NCBI RefSeq assembly: GCF_004216535.1
Contig: NZ_SGWX01000001.1
Span: forward strand, 434,001-498,000
Length of the DNA stretch: 64,000 nucleotides
Source: Xylanimonas ulmi
GTDB taxonomy: Bacteria > Actinomycetota > Actinomycetes > Actinomycetales > Cellulomonadaceae
Direction: 5' to 3'
Each line of letters begins with the position of its first letter. Position 1 is the first letter of the stretch. Below are positions 8,258 through 25,731 of this stretch, piece after piece. A program made the translations under genes and the position numbers. The notes below the pieces were generated by a model that had not been told where the DNA came from, searched no databases, and was given only the letters and a program-made list of their open reading frames with translations.

Positions 8258-10465
8258 TCAGCCGCGCTCGGCGTCGAGACCCAGCCGCCGCGCCAGGAAC
8301 TGCCACGCCAGCGCCGACATGTGCGCGGACTGCGCGTTGGTCGCCGCGCCCCCGTGCCCGCCCTCGACGTTCTCGTAGTAGGTGACGTCGGCGCCGATCG
8401 ACTCGAGCAGCGCCGCCGTCTTGCGCGCGTGCCCGGGGTGGACGCGGTCGTCGCGCGTGGAGGTCAGCAGCAGCACGGGCGGGTAGGAGCGCCCCGCCGC
8501 GATGCGGTGGTACGGCGAGTACTCGCGCAGTCGCTCCCATTGCGCGGGGTCGTCGGGATCGCCGTACTCGGCCATCCATGACGCGCCCGCCAGCAAGTGG
8601 GAGTAGCGCCGCATGTCGAGCAGCGGCACCTGGATGACGAGCGCCCCGAACAGGTCGGGGTAGCGCGTGAGCATGTTGCCGACCAGCAGTCCGCCGTTCG
8701 ACCCGCCCTGGGCTCCCAGGTGCGCGGGCGTGGTGATCCCGCGCTGCACGAGGTCGCGCGCGACGGCGGCGAAGTCCTCGTACGCCTTGTGCCGCAGTGG
8801 CCCGAGCGCCGCCTGATGCCAGGCGGGCCCGTACTCGCCGCCCCCGCGGATGTTCGCGACGGCGTAGACGCCGCCGCGCTCCAGCCATGCGCGCCCGAGC
8901 CCGCCCGAGTACGACGGCGTCAGGGAGACCTCGAAGCCGCCGTACCCGTACAGCAGGGTGGGCGTCGCCGACGGCGCCTGCCGCCACGTGCGGCGCAGCA
9001 CGTCCTCGCGCCCGACGACGAAGTAGGGCACCCGGGTGCCGTCGTCGGACGTCGCGAAGTGCTGCTCGGCGACGAGCCCGGCGGCGTCGAAGAACGCGGG
9101 CGCCGCCCTGAGCGGGTCGAGCTCCGCGTCCGGGTCCCCGACGCTCGCCAGCGAGAGCGTCGTGGGAGTGAGGTAGCCCGTGGCGAGCACCCACACGTCG
9201 TCGCTGTCGACGGGGTCGACGGCGCGCACGCCGACGGTCGCGACGGGGTCGGTCGCGGGAAAGGCCGAGCGTGTCCACCCGCCAGCGCCCGCCCCCGGCC
9301 CGAGTGGAGGGGGAGTCAGGACGCGCAGCCGGCTCTTGACGTCGTCGAGCACGTTGAGCACCAGGTGGTGGCGGGTCCAGGTGGCGCCGGCGAGCGACGT
9401 CGTCGGCGTGGGCTCGAACAGCACGGTCAGGTCGCGCGATCCCGCGAGGAAGGCGTCGGCCGGCGCGGCGAGCAGGGAGCCCGCCCGGTAGGTCGCGCCG
9501 CCGACGGCCCAGTCGTCGCGCAGGTCGACCAGCAGCCACTCGCGGTGGAAGCCGACGGATGCGGACTCGGGGACGTCGAGGCGGGTCAGCGTCTGCTCGG
9601 CTGTGCCGAGGCCGGAGACGAGGAAGGTCTCGGAGCGGTAGAACGCGATGGACCGCTGCACGATGTCGCGCTCGAATCCGGGGGTGCGCGAGCGGCGCCC
9701 GGAGATGTACAGGTCGTCCTCGCGGCCCTCGTAGACGAGCGCGGCCTGCTCGACGGGGGTTCCGCGGCGCCACAGCCGCACCGTGCGGGGGTATCCCGAC
9801 GACGTCGTCGTGCCGGGTCCCAGGTCGGTGAAGACATAGACCGTGTCCTCGTCGGCCCAGGCGAGCCCGCCCTTGGCGCCGCCTGTGGCCGAATCGTCCG
9901 GCCTGGTGGCGCGCTCGAACCCCTCGGGCGCGGGCACGAACCGCTTGTCGACGAGGTCGAACTCGCGCGTGACGTCGGCGTCGGATCCGGCGACCGACAG
10001 GTCGACGAGCGCGCGGCGCCACGGTTGGCCCGCGGCGACCTGCTCCGGGGTGGGGCGCAGCACCGACGCGCCGTGCCAGACCCAGCCCACGCCCTCCTCG
10101 CGCGCGAGCGCGTCGAGGTCGAGCACCGTCTCCCACTCGGGGTCGGGGGTGCGGTAGGACTCGGGCGTGGTGCGCCGCCATAGGCCGCGCTCGTGGGCGC
10201 CGTCGCGCCAGAGGTTGTAGAGCAGCCCGCCGATCAGGGAGACGTCGGGGATGCGCTCGTCGGAGTCGAGCACCTCCAGGACGGCGGCGCGCGTCGACTC
10301 GAAGGCCGGCCCCGAACTGAGCGTCCGTCGCGTGCGGGCGTTGCGCTCGCGCACCCAGGCGAGCGCCGCCGGGCCCTCGACGTCCTCGAGCCAGGCGAAG
10401 GGGTCGGCGGCGCCCGGGTCGAGCGGTGTGCCCGGAGCCGGGTCGTGGTCTGCGGCGATGCCCAT
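8258..10465 (-). CDS. Prolyl oligopeptidase family serine peptidase (S9)
   Basis: A 735-residue S9 peptidase with an N-terminal beta-propeller and a C-terminal alpha/beta hydrolase domain, cytoplasmic by lack of a signal peptide. The nucleophile is Ser589 in GGSNGGLLVGN. The Asp is in TRDDRVHPGHARK and the His in EGGHGGAATNAQ, in the expected order. LYGYGGFEVSLTPSYS matches prolyl endopeptidases better than oligopeptidase B. It probably cleaves short Pro-containing peptides; specificity is an inference. The ATG at 10465 is chosen over one 48 bases upstream because of the propeller start and a TAAGGT box (minus strand 10479-10474) 8 bases before it. It is convergent with the MetE-like gene across 62 bases that hold nothing clear. 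Confidence 0.88.
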   Translation of the reverse strand: MGIAADHDPAPGTPLDPGAADPFAWLEDVEGPAALAWVRERNARTRRTLSSGPAFESTRAAVLEVLDSDERIPDVSLIGGLLYNLWRDGAHERGLWRRTTPESYRTPDPEWETVLDLDALAREEGVGWVWHGASVLRPTPEQVAAGQPWRRALVDLSVAGSDADVTREFDLVDKRFVPAPEGFERATRPDDSATGGAKGGLAWADEDTVYVFTDLGPGTTTSSGYPRTVRLWRRGTPVEQAALVYEGREDDLYISGRRSRTPGFERDIVQRSIAFYRSETFLVSGLGTAEQTLTRLDVPESASVGFHREWLLVDLRDDWAVGGATYRAGSLLAAPADAFLAGSRDLTVLFEPTPTTSLAGATWTRHHLVLNVLDDVKSRLRVLTPPPLGPGAGAGGWTRSAFPATDPVATVGVRAVDPVDSDDVWVLATGYLTPTTLSLASVGDPDAELDPLRAAPAFFDAAGLVAEQHFATSDDGTRVPYFVVGREDVLRRTWRQAPSATPTLLYGYGGFEVSLTPSYSGGLGRAWLERGGVYAVANIRGGGEYGPAWHQAALGPLRHKAYEDFAAVARDLVQRGITTPAHLGAQGGSNGGLLVGNMLTRYPDLFGALVIQVPLLDMRRYSHLLAGASWMAEYGDPDDPAQWERLREYSPYHRIAAGRSYPPVLLLTSTRDDRVHPGHARKTAALLESIGADVTYYENVEGGHGGAATNAQSAHMSALAWQFLARRLGLDAERG

Positions 10466-10582
10466 GGCCTGGCACCTTAGCCCGCGCCGCCGGGCTGCGG
10501 CGAGGTCTGTCACGAGTCGCGGACCCTGAGTGGGAATGCTTGCCTAGTACTGCGATGAGACGGACGTCACACCCCGGCCATT

Positions 10583-10597
10583 TGTGGTCTGACCACA
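10583..10597. promoter_or_regulatory. GntR/FadR-type palindrome upstream of adhE
   Basis: TGTGGTCTGACCACA is a perfect 7-1-7 palindrome whose core TGGTCTGACCA equals the FadR-subfamily GntR operator pattern TGGTCNGACCA. It lies 68 bases before the adhE start and ends two bases before the Rex-type site. The regulator is not in this window. Confidence 0.55.
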
Positions 10598-10598
10598 C

Positions 10599-10616
10599 AT
10601 GTGAAACCCTTCACAA
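10599..10616. promoter_or_regulatory. Rex-type redox operator of adhE
   Basis: ATGTGAAACCCTTCACAA matches the Rex consensus TTGTGAANNNNTTCACAA at every fixed base but the first. Rex is an NADH/NAD+ sensor that represses fermentation genes when NADH is low. The position, 49 bases before the adhE GTG, fits repression of adhE under aerobic conditions. Confidence 0.8.
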
Positions 10617-10664
10617 GCAACAGGGACGACGGACCTGCGGTCCCACCCCAGGAGGAGATAACCC

Positions 10665-13382
10665 GTGAGCACGACCACGACGAAGAAGGCGAAGCCGGTC
10701 GACGAGACCGCCGCCATTCCCGACGCCGCCGCGGAGGTCGACGCGCTTGTCCAGCGCGGCCTGCGCGCCCTGAAGGCCTACGCCTCCTTCACGCAGGAGG
10801 AGATCGACCACATCGTCAAGAAGGCCTCGGTCGCCGCGCTGCACGAGCACGGCAACCTCGCCAAGCTGGCGCACGAGGAGACCGGCCGCGGCATCTTCGA
10901 GGACAAGGCCACCAAGAACATCTTCGCGTGCGAGCACGTCACGCACTCGATGGCCGGCGTCAAGACCGTGGGCGTCATCGCCCGCGACGAGCTGCGCGGC
11001 ATCGTCGAGATCGCCGAGCCCGTCGGCGTCGTCGCCGGTGTCACCCCGGTGACCAACCCGACCTCGACCGCGATCTTCAAGAGCCTCATCGCTCTCAAGA
11101 CCCGCAACCCGATCATCTTCGGCTTCCACCCCAACGCCCAGCAGTCCTCCGTCGCCGCCGCGAAGATCGTGCGCGACGCCGCGGTGGCCGCCGGCGCCCC
11201 CGCCGACTGCATCCAGTGGATCGAGCACCCCTCGATCGCCGCGACCTCGGAGCTCATGAACCACCCGGGCGTCTCGCTCGTGCTGGCCACCGGCGGCAAC
11301 GCCATGGTCCGCGCCGCCTACTCGACCGGCAAGCCGGCCCTCGGCGTCGGCGCGGGCAACGTCCCGGCCTACATCGCCAAGGACGCCAAGCTCGGCCGCG
11401 CCGTCAACGACATCGTGCTGTCCAAGGGCTTCGACAACGGTGTGGTGTGCGCCTCGGAGCAGGCCGCGATCATCGACACCGAGATCTACGACGAGGCGCT
11501 CGCGGAGTTCCGAAAGATGCACGCCTACATCGTCAACGCCGAGGAGAAGGCCAAGCTCGAGGAGTTCTTCTTCGGCGTGACCGCCAACTCGGAGAACTGC
11601 GCCGGCGCCAAGCTCAACGCCGCCGTCGTCGGCAAGTCGGCCACCTGGCTGGCCGAGCAGGCCGGCTTCTCGGTGCCCGAGGACACCTCGATCCTCCTGG
11701 CCGAGATCTCGGGCGTCGGCCCGCAGGAGCCCCTGAGCCGCGAGAAGCTCTCGCCGCTGCTGGCCGTGCTGCGTGCGCGGACCACCGAGGAGGGCATCCG
11801 CCTGTCCGAGCAGATGGTGGAGTTCGACGGCCTGGGCCACTCGGCGGCGATCCACACGCAGGACAAGGAGCTCTCGGAGAAGTTCGGCCACCGCGTCAAG
11901 GCCGTCCGCATCCTGTGGAACCAGCCGTCGGCGCTCGGCGGCATCGGCGACATCTACAACGCCTTGATCCCGTCGCTGACCCTCGGCTGTGGCTCCTACG
12001 GCCACAACTCGGTCTCGAACAACGTGTCGGCCGTCAACCTGATCAACGTCAAGCGTGTCGCGAGGCGGAACAACAACATGCAGTGGTTCAAGGTCCCGCC
12101 GAAGACGTACTTCGAGCCGAACGCCATCCAGTACCTGGTGGACATGCGCGGCGTCGAGCGCGTCACCATCGTCACCGACCGCGTGATGAGCACCATCGGC
12201 ATCGTCGACAAGGTCCTCGACGTGCTGCACCGCCGCACCAACGAGGTGGCCGTGCAGATCATCGACACCGTCGAGCCGGAGCCGAGCGTCGGCACCGTCG
12301 CGCGCGGCGCCGAGCTGATGCGGGACCACCGTCCGGACACGATCATCGCCATCGGCGGTGGCTCGCCCATGGACGCAGCCAAGGTCATGTGGCTCAAGTA
12401 CGAGAACCCCGAGCTTGAGTTCTCCGACCTGCGCGAGAAGTTCTTCGACGTGCGCAAGCGCGCGTTCCAGTACCCGACCCTCGGCAAGGTCGCGCAGCTC
12501 GTCTGCATCCCGACGTCGTCGGGCACGGGCGCCGAGGTCACGCCGTTCGCGGTCATCTCCGACCCCGAGACCGGCTACAAGTACCCGCTCGCCGACTACG
12601 CGCTGACCCCGTCGGTCGCGATCGTCGACCCGGTGCTGACCGCCTCGATGCCGGCCAAGCTGGTCGTCGACTCCGGTATGGACGCCCTGACGCACGCCAC
12701 CGAGGCCTTCGTCTCCGTCTACGCCAACGACTTCACCGACGGCCTGGCGCTGCACGCGATCAAGCTGGTCTTCGAGAACATCGAGAAGTCGTTCCAGGGC
12801 GGCGCGGGGCTCGACGAGGCCCGCGAGAAGATGCACAACGCCGCGACGATCGCCGGTATGGCCTTCGGCAACGCGTTCCTGGGCATCGTGCACGCCATGT
12901 CGCACACGGTCGGCGCCCAGTTCCACCTGGTCCACGGCCGCACCAACGCGATGTTCCTGCCGTACGCGATCCGCTACAACGGCCTCGTCCCGGGCAAGGT
13001 CACGGGCTGGCCCAAGGCGGAGAAGTACATCGCTCCCGAGCGGTTCCAGGCGATCGCCAAGCACCTGGGCCTGCCGGCCTCGACGCCCGAGGAGGGCGTG
13101 GAGTCCTACGCCCGCGCGGTGCGCGACCTGGCCGACCGGATCGGTGTGGAGAAGTCCTTCGCCGAGCAGGGTGTGTCCGAGAAGGACTTCGTGGGCGGTC
13201 TCGACACGCTCGCGATGCGCGCCTACGAGGACCAGTGCGCCCCGGCGAACCCGCGCCTGCCGATGCTCCAGGACATGAAGGACATCATGGTCGCGGCGTA
13301 CTACGGCCTGACCCGCGAGGAGGTCGCCGCCAAGCGTCGCGACGGCGTCGCCTACCTGGACATGAACCCCGCGCGGGGCTGA
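10665..13382 (+). CDS. adhE: Bifunctional acetaldehyde-CoA/alcohol dehydrogenase AdhE
   Basis: This 905-residue fusion converts acetyl-CoA to acetaldehyde and then ethanol, regenerating two NAD+ in fermentation; the family forms spirosome filaments. The N-terminal CoA-acylating aldehyde dehydrogenase (to about 450) has GVGAGNVPAYI and the nucleophile Cys262 in NGVVCASEQ. The C-terminal iron alcohol dehydrogenase has GGGSPMDAAK and the metal-binding histidines in DALTHATEAF and HAMSHTVGAQFHLVHGR. The start GTG has AGGAGGAG about 8 bases upstream. Codon use is strongly biased to C/G third positions, consistent with high expression. The Rex-type site upstream points to redox control, and the presence of AdhE to facultative anaerobic growth. 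Confidence 0.97.
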   Translation: MSTTTTKKAKPVDETAAIPDAAAEVDALVQRGLRALKAYASFTQEEIDHIVKKASVAALHEHGNLAKLAHEETGRGIFEDKATKNIFACEHVTHSMAGVKTVGVIARDELRGIVEIAEPVGVVAGVTPVTNPTSTAIFKSLIALKTRNPIIFGFHPNAQQSSVAAAKIVRDAAVAAGAPADCIQWIEHPSIAATSELMNHPGVSLVLATGGNAMVRAAYSTGKPALGVGAGNVPAYIAKDAKLGRAVNDIVLSKGFDNGVVCASEQAAIIDTEIYDEALAEFRKMHAYIVNAEEKAKLEEFFFGVTANSENCAGAKLNAAVVGKSATWLAEQAGFSVPEDTSILLAEISGVGPQEPLSREKLSPLLAVLRARTTEEGIRLSEQMVEFDGLGHSAAIHTQDKELSEKFGHRVKAVRILWNQPSALGGIGDIYNALIPSLTLGCGSYGHNSVSNNVSAVNLINVKRVARRNNNMQWFKVPPKTYFEPNAIQYLVDMRGVERVTIVTDRVMSTIGIVDKVLDVLHRRTNEVAVQIIDTVEPEPSVGTVARGAELMRDHRPDTIIAIGGGSPMDAAKVMWLKYENPELEFSDLREKFFDVRKRAFQYPTLGKVAQLVCIPTSSGTGAEVTPFAVISDPETGYKYPLADYALTPSVAIVDPVLTASMPAKLVVDSGMDALTHATEAFVSVYANDFTDGLALHAIKLVFENIEKSFQGGAGLDEAREKMHNAATIAGMAFGNAFLGIVHAMSHTVGAQFHLVHGRTNAMFLPYAIRYNGLVPGKVTGWPKAEKYIAPERFQAIAKHLGLPASTPEEGVESYARAVRDLADRIGVEKSFAEQGVSEKDFVGGLDTLAMRAYEDQCAPANPRLPMLQDMKDIMVAAYYGLTREEVAAKRRDGVAYLDMNPARG

Positions 13383-13392
13383 GTCCAGCACC

Positions 13393-13615
13393 CGGCCGGG
13401 CGTGAGCCCGGCCGAAGGCTCCCGCCCCACGCCCACTCCTCCGGGCGTGACGGCGGATGGCACCCGGTTCGTGGCCCGGGTGCGCACCCTCACGGGTGCA
13501 CCCGCCCTCGGGTTCGTGGCCCCGAGGGCGGGAAGCCGTACGAGTGGGTTCGTGGCCCCGCTCGTGCCGCGCCGGGCTTGCCCGGCGCCGGCGTCCGGTT
13601 CGTGGCCCGGACGCC
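13393..13615 (+). repeat. Dense hairpin array; four hairpins share the loop TTCGTGGC
   Basis: Eight short hairpins lie head to tail. Four have different 8-9 bp stems around the same loop TTCGTGGC: 13460-13483 (GCACCCGG/CCGGGTGC), 13504-13529 (GCCCTCGGG/CCCGAGGGC), 13540-13565 (ACGAGTGGG/CCCGCTCGT, one G-U pair), and 13590-13615 (GGCGTCCGG/CCGGACGCC). Between them are 13393-13414 (loop GTGA), 13428-13449, 13484-13499 (loop TCAC) and 13569-13588 (loop CTTG). Stem sequences differ while pairing and loop are kept. The region lies just after the adhE stop. I see no convincing gene here, although the open frame at 13402-13764 repeats FVA three times. Confidence 0.75.
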
Positions 13616-13619
13616 CTGA

Positions 13620-17673
<4,054 letters not shown>

Positions 17674-17775
17674 GCCGGCGCGCGCGGTCCACGGTGAGCG
17701 GGCTTCGCGGTGAGCGTGCTGCGCACCGCGCGCGACGCGGTGAGGTCTTCCTCCGGCGGCGTCTGCCCGCAGGCG

Positions 17776-18387
17776 TCAGCGCCGCAGCATGACGACGTCG
17801 TCGTGCGCCTGCCCGCCGACGTCGTAGGTCCGCGTGCCCACGACGACGAACCCGTGCTTGCGGTAGAAGGCCTGCGCCCGCGCGTTGGCGGCGTTGGTGC
17901 CGAGCCACAGCGGGGTGTCGCCGCTCCCGTGCCCTTCGGCGAGGTGGGCGGCGCCCAGGTGAGCGGCGGCGTCGATCGCACCGCGCATCAGGGCCGCGGC
18001 GGCGCCCGTCCCGAGTGCGTCGGGGTGGGCGTAGATCTTGGAGAGCTCGACGTACGGTCCCGCCGAGCCTGTGGCCTCACGCAGTACGGCCGCGTCCTGC
18101 GCGCCGTCGGGCAGGCCGTAGGTGAGCAACGCGTACCCCAGGTGCGCGCCGTCCTGCGACTGCGCGACGAGCAGCACGTGGTCAGCGCTGATGGACCAGC
18201 GGCGAAAGTGGGCGGGCGTGAGCTGCCGGGCCACATGGCGGGCGACCTCGGCCGCGGCGGCGTCGGGCGGGCACGCGAGGGGGAACGTCATGGCGGCGAG
18301 CCACGCGACGTCCGCGGCCTCCTGCGTGAGTGCGGGGCGGACGACGACGTGCGGCTCGGGCGCTGTCACGTCGCGACTGTAGGGCAT
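17776..18387 (-). CDS. GNAT family N-acetyltransferase
   Basis: A 203-residue GNAT protein that would transfer acetyl from acetyl-CoA to an unknown amine. The acetyl-CoA loop appears as ELSKIYAHPDALGTGAAAALM (a variant of the Q/RxxGxG/A motif), and the C-terminal NAANARAQAFYRKHGFVVVGTRTY is the classic GNAT strand-helix. The start ATG 18387 has CAGGAG five bases upstream; a GTG at 18369 is possible. It is convergent with the WS/DGAT gene and divergent from the HEAT-like gene. Confidence 0.85.
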   Translation of the reverse strand: MPYSRDVTAPEPHVVVRPALTQEAADVAWLAAMTFPLACPPDAAAAEVARHVARQLTPAHFRRWSISADHVLLVAQSQDGAHLGYALLTYGLPDGAQDAAVLREATGSAGPYVELSKIYAHPDALGTGAAAALMRGAIDAAAHLGAAHLAEGHGSGDTPLWLGTNAANARAQAFYRKHGFVVVGTRTYDVGGQAHDDVVMLRR

Positions 18388-18435
18388 GGGGACTCCTGAG
18401 CGCGGGCGCGTCGGCTGTCGCCGTACGGTGTGGCG

Positions 18436-19284
18436 ATGAGCCGCCGACAGGAGTACGCACGGGCGCTGTCCGACGTGATGCCGGGTGGGGTCGAGGCGGT
18501 CGGCGTCTATCTCACGGAGCACTCGGGCCTGCCGGGCCCGCGTGGCAACCTGGAGTTGGCCGAGGCATGGGCCGACGTCGGTCCCGATGCGATGGTGCGC
18601 GCCCTGGCCGCTGAGGAGGACGAGTACCTGCGGCTTTGTGGCGTCGTCGGACTTGGCAGGATGCTCGCCGACGCTCTGGCGGCCGCTCGGCCCGGCACGT
18701 CGGCCGACTGCGGGTCGGGGGAGCGGGCGGTCGGTGGCCCGGCGGACGGTGGCCCGGCGGCCGTCCCCACGACGTCCCCAGCGGCGGCCGCGTTGATCGA
18801 CCGGCTGCGCGCGCACGCGACGGATGGGTCGTGGCGTGTGCGGGAGGCGACCGCGATGGCGCTGCAGCGGGTGGGGGACGCCGAGCCGGCCGCCCTGCGC
18901 TCCCTGGTCCGCGCCTGGGCGCAGGACCCGCATCCCCTCGTGCGACGTGCCGCGGTCGCGGGCGTGTGCGAGCCGCGACTGCTGCGCGACCCAGCCACGG
19001 CGACGGCGGCGCTCGCCGCCTGTCAGACGGCGACGGCTCTGCTGGCGAGAGCGCCCGCAGACGCTCGGAGGGACCCCGACGTGCGCACGCTGCGCCAAGG
19101 GCTCGGGTACTGCTGGAGCGTGGCGGTCGCCTCGGACCCCTCCCGAGGGGTCCCGCTCTTCCAGGCGCTCGAGCGTGACCACCCTCAGGACGTAGACGTG
19201 GCGTGGATCGTGCGGGAGAACCGGCGCAAGAGCCGCCTGCGACGGGTGCTCGACGAGCCGGAGGGCGGCCGTTCGGCCAGGTGA
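18436..19284 (+). CDS. HEAT-repeat-like protein of unknown function
   Basis: A 282-residue soluble protein with helical repeats: WRVREATAMALQRVGD and PLVRRAAVAGVCEPRLL read as HEAT/DNA-alkylation-repeat helices, and YLRLCGVVGLGRMLADAL as an earlier one. A low-complexity Gly/Ala/Pro linker (about 95-120) splits the repeats. No catalytic residues are seen, so it is likely a protein-binding scaffold; nothing in the context gives a role. The ATG lies 6 bases after TACGGT (18424-18429). It ends about 70 bases before the rRNA promoter. Confidence 0.7.
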   Translation: MSRRQEYARALSDVMPGGVEAVGVYLTEHSGLPGPRGNLELAEAWADVGPDAMVRALAAEEDEYLRLCGVVGLGRMLADALAAARPGTSADCGSGERAVGGPADGGPAAVPTTSPAAAALIDRLRAHATDGSWRVREATAMALQRVGDAEPAALRSLVRAWAQDPHPLVRRAAVAGVCEPRLLRDPATATAALAACQTATALLARAPADARRDPDVRTLRQGLGYCWSVAVASDPSRGVPLFQALERDHPQDVDVAWIVRENRRKSRLRRVLDEPEGGRSAR

Positions 19285-19351
19285 GGGCGGTCGCCGGGCT
19301 CCAGCGCGGCAGCGACAGACCCGAGTGTGTGCGCCGTCACCGCCGCGCTGG

Positions 19352-19380
19352 TTGTCCGGGCCCGCTGGGGCGTGTAATGT
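19352..19380 (+). promoter_or_regulatory. Probable rRNA operon promoter
   Basis: TTGTCC (19352-19357), a 17-base spacer and TAATGT (19375-19380) form the best sigma-A promoter upstream of the 16S gene. The tRNA-Gln promoter at 63520-63548 has the same TAATGT box and spacing. About 460 bases of leader follow. Confidence 0.6.
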
Positions 19381-19646
19381 TCTACGACGTCAGCCCGACA
19401 GGCAGACGGACTCGCACAGAGGCCGCGCCGGGGTTTGAAACTCACACCGAAGGTTCTTCCAGGGCTCTTTGCGCCCTGGATCCGGAGTGTGTGGGGCCTG
19501 GCGAACGGCTTTCTCAGTCGATTCCGGACACCGAATTCCTCGGAACACGGATTAGGCGGGACGGAAATCGTCTGGTAGGTTTGAGACATCGCCCCGAGGG
19601 GGACGGAAGAGAAAGAATCCTCCGAATCTCCGGTGTGCGTCGGTTG

Positions 19647-19664
19647 TTTGAGAACTCAACAGTG
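19647..19664 (+). promoter_or_regulatory. rRNA leader antitermination (boxA-type) element
   Basis: TTTGAGAACTCAACAGTG is the conserved leader block of actinobacterial rrn operons. A related block, CTTGAGAACTGCACAGTG, lies in the spacer at 21858-21875, as expected for elements that keep polymerase processive through 16S and 23S. Apart from this, the leader 19381-19841 shows no gene. Confidence 0.65.
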
Positions 19665-19841
19665 CGTTTGATAGTCAATGCCAAATTTTTATCCCTTGTC
19701 GGGTTGGCCCTTGTGGGTTGGCTCGTGAGGATTCCTTTGGACATGATCAAGCAGTTCAGCTTGGTTCTGTCAGTGTTGGACGAACCGTATGGTTGTTGAC
19801 TCTGGCCGCTCTTTTGGGGTGGTGGGGGTTGATGTTTTCTT

Positions 19842-25074
<5,233 letters not shown>

Positions 25075-25193
25075 AACACACACACACACTTACATGCGAC
25101 GCGTCCACTGTGCGGTTCCCGAGTCACGGGCAACCACCCCCCACCCCCACACACGTGAGGGACAAGAGGGGGCACCCCGAACAACTCGACACT

Positions 25194-25310
25194 GTTACGG
25201 CGGTCATAGCATAGGGGAAACGCCCGGTCCCATTCCGAACCCGGAAGCTCAGCCCTATAGCGCCGATGGTACTGCCCTGGAGACGGGGTGGGAGAGTAGG
25301 ACGCCGCCGG
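25194..25310 (+). rRNA. rrf: 5S ribosomal RNA
   Basis: A 117-nt 5S gene. GTTACGGCGGTC at the 5' end pairs with GACGCCGCCGGAC at the 3' end. CCCATTCCGAACCCGGAAGC is the conserved loop B/C region and GGGTGGGAGAGTAGG the loop E part. It lies about 120 bases after the 23S, with a short CA repeat between. Confidence 0.95.
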
Positions 25311-25320
25311 ACACCCTTCA

Positions 25321-25355
25321 CGAAAGACCCCGCACCCCAGGTGCGGGGTCTTTCG
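25321..25355 (+). terminator. rRNA operon terminator
   Basis: A perfect 15-bp stem CGAAAGACCCCGCAC / GTGCGGGGTCTTTCG with loop CCCAG starts ten bases after the 5S gene. It has no long T tract, but the T-rich 3' arm and the position make it the operon terminator. Confidence 0.85.
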
Positions 25356-25433
25356 CATACCCGCAGACGCTGCGCATTCGCGGTCGGCGTCAGGGGCGTG
25401 GGATCCGCCGGTTCGGCCGATAGACTGGCGGCC

Positions 25434-25730
25434 ATGTCCACCATCTCCCGCGACGAGGTCGCGCGCGTGGCCGTCCTGGCTCGCATCGACCTGCGGCCCG
25501 AGGAGGTCGACCGGCTCGCCGGCGAGCTCGACGTCATCGTCGAGTCGATCGCCAAGGTCAACCAGGTCGCCACCCCTGACGTGCCCGCGACCAGCCACCC
25601 CCTGCCGATGACGAACGTGTTCCGCGAGGACGTCCCGGCCCCGGCGCTGCCCGTGGCCGACGTGCTGGCCGCCGCGCCCGACGCGCAGGATGGCAAGTTC
25701 CTCGTCCCGCAGATCCTCGGTGAGGAGTGA
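25434..25730 (+). CDS. gatC: Asp-tRNA(Asn)/Glu-tRNA(Gln) amidotransferase subunit C
   Basis: This 98-residue subunit stabilises the GatA amidase in the GatCAB complex. It begins [20 protein letters not shown] and ends [10 protein letters not shown], as GatC proteins do. The ATG is 7 bases after TAGACT (25421-25426), so the gatCAB transcript may be leaderless. gatA starts one base after its stop. Confidence 0.94.
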   Translation: MSTISRDEVARVAVLARIDLRPEEVDRLAGELDVIVESIAKVNQVATPDVPATSHPLPMTNVFREDVPAPALPVADVLAAAPDAQDGKFLVPQILGEE

Positions 25731-25731
25731 G

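Noticed and set aside
25075-25092. CA-dinucleotide run after 23S
   Set aside because: Too short (about seven units) to be more than a spacer feature; not a tRNA, promoter or attachment site.
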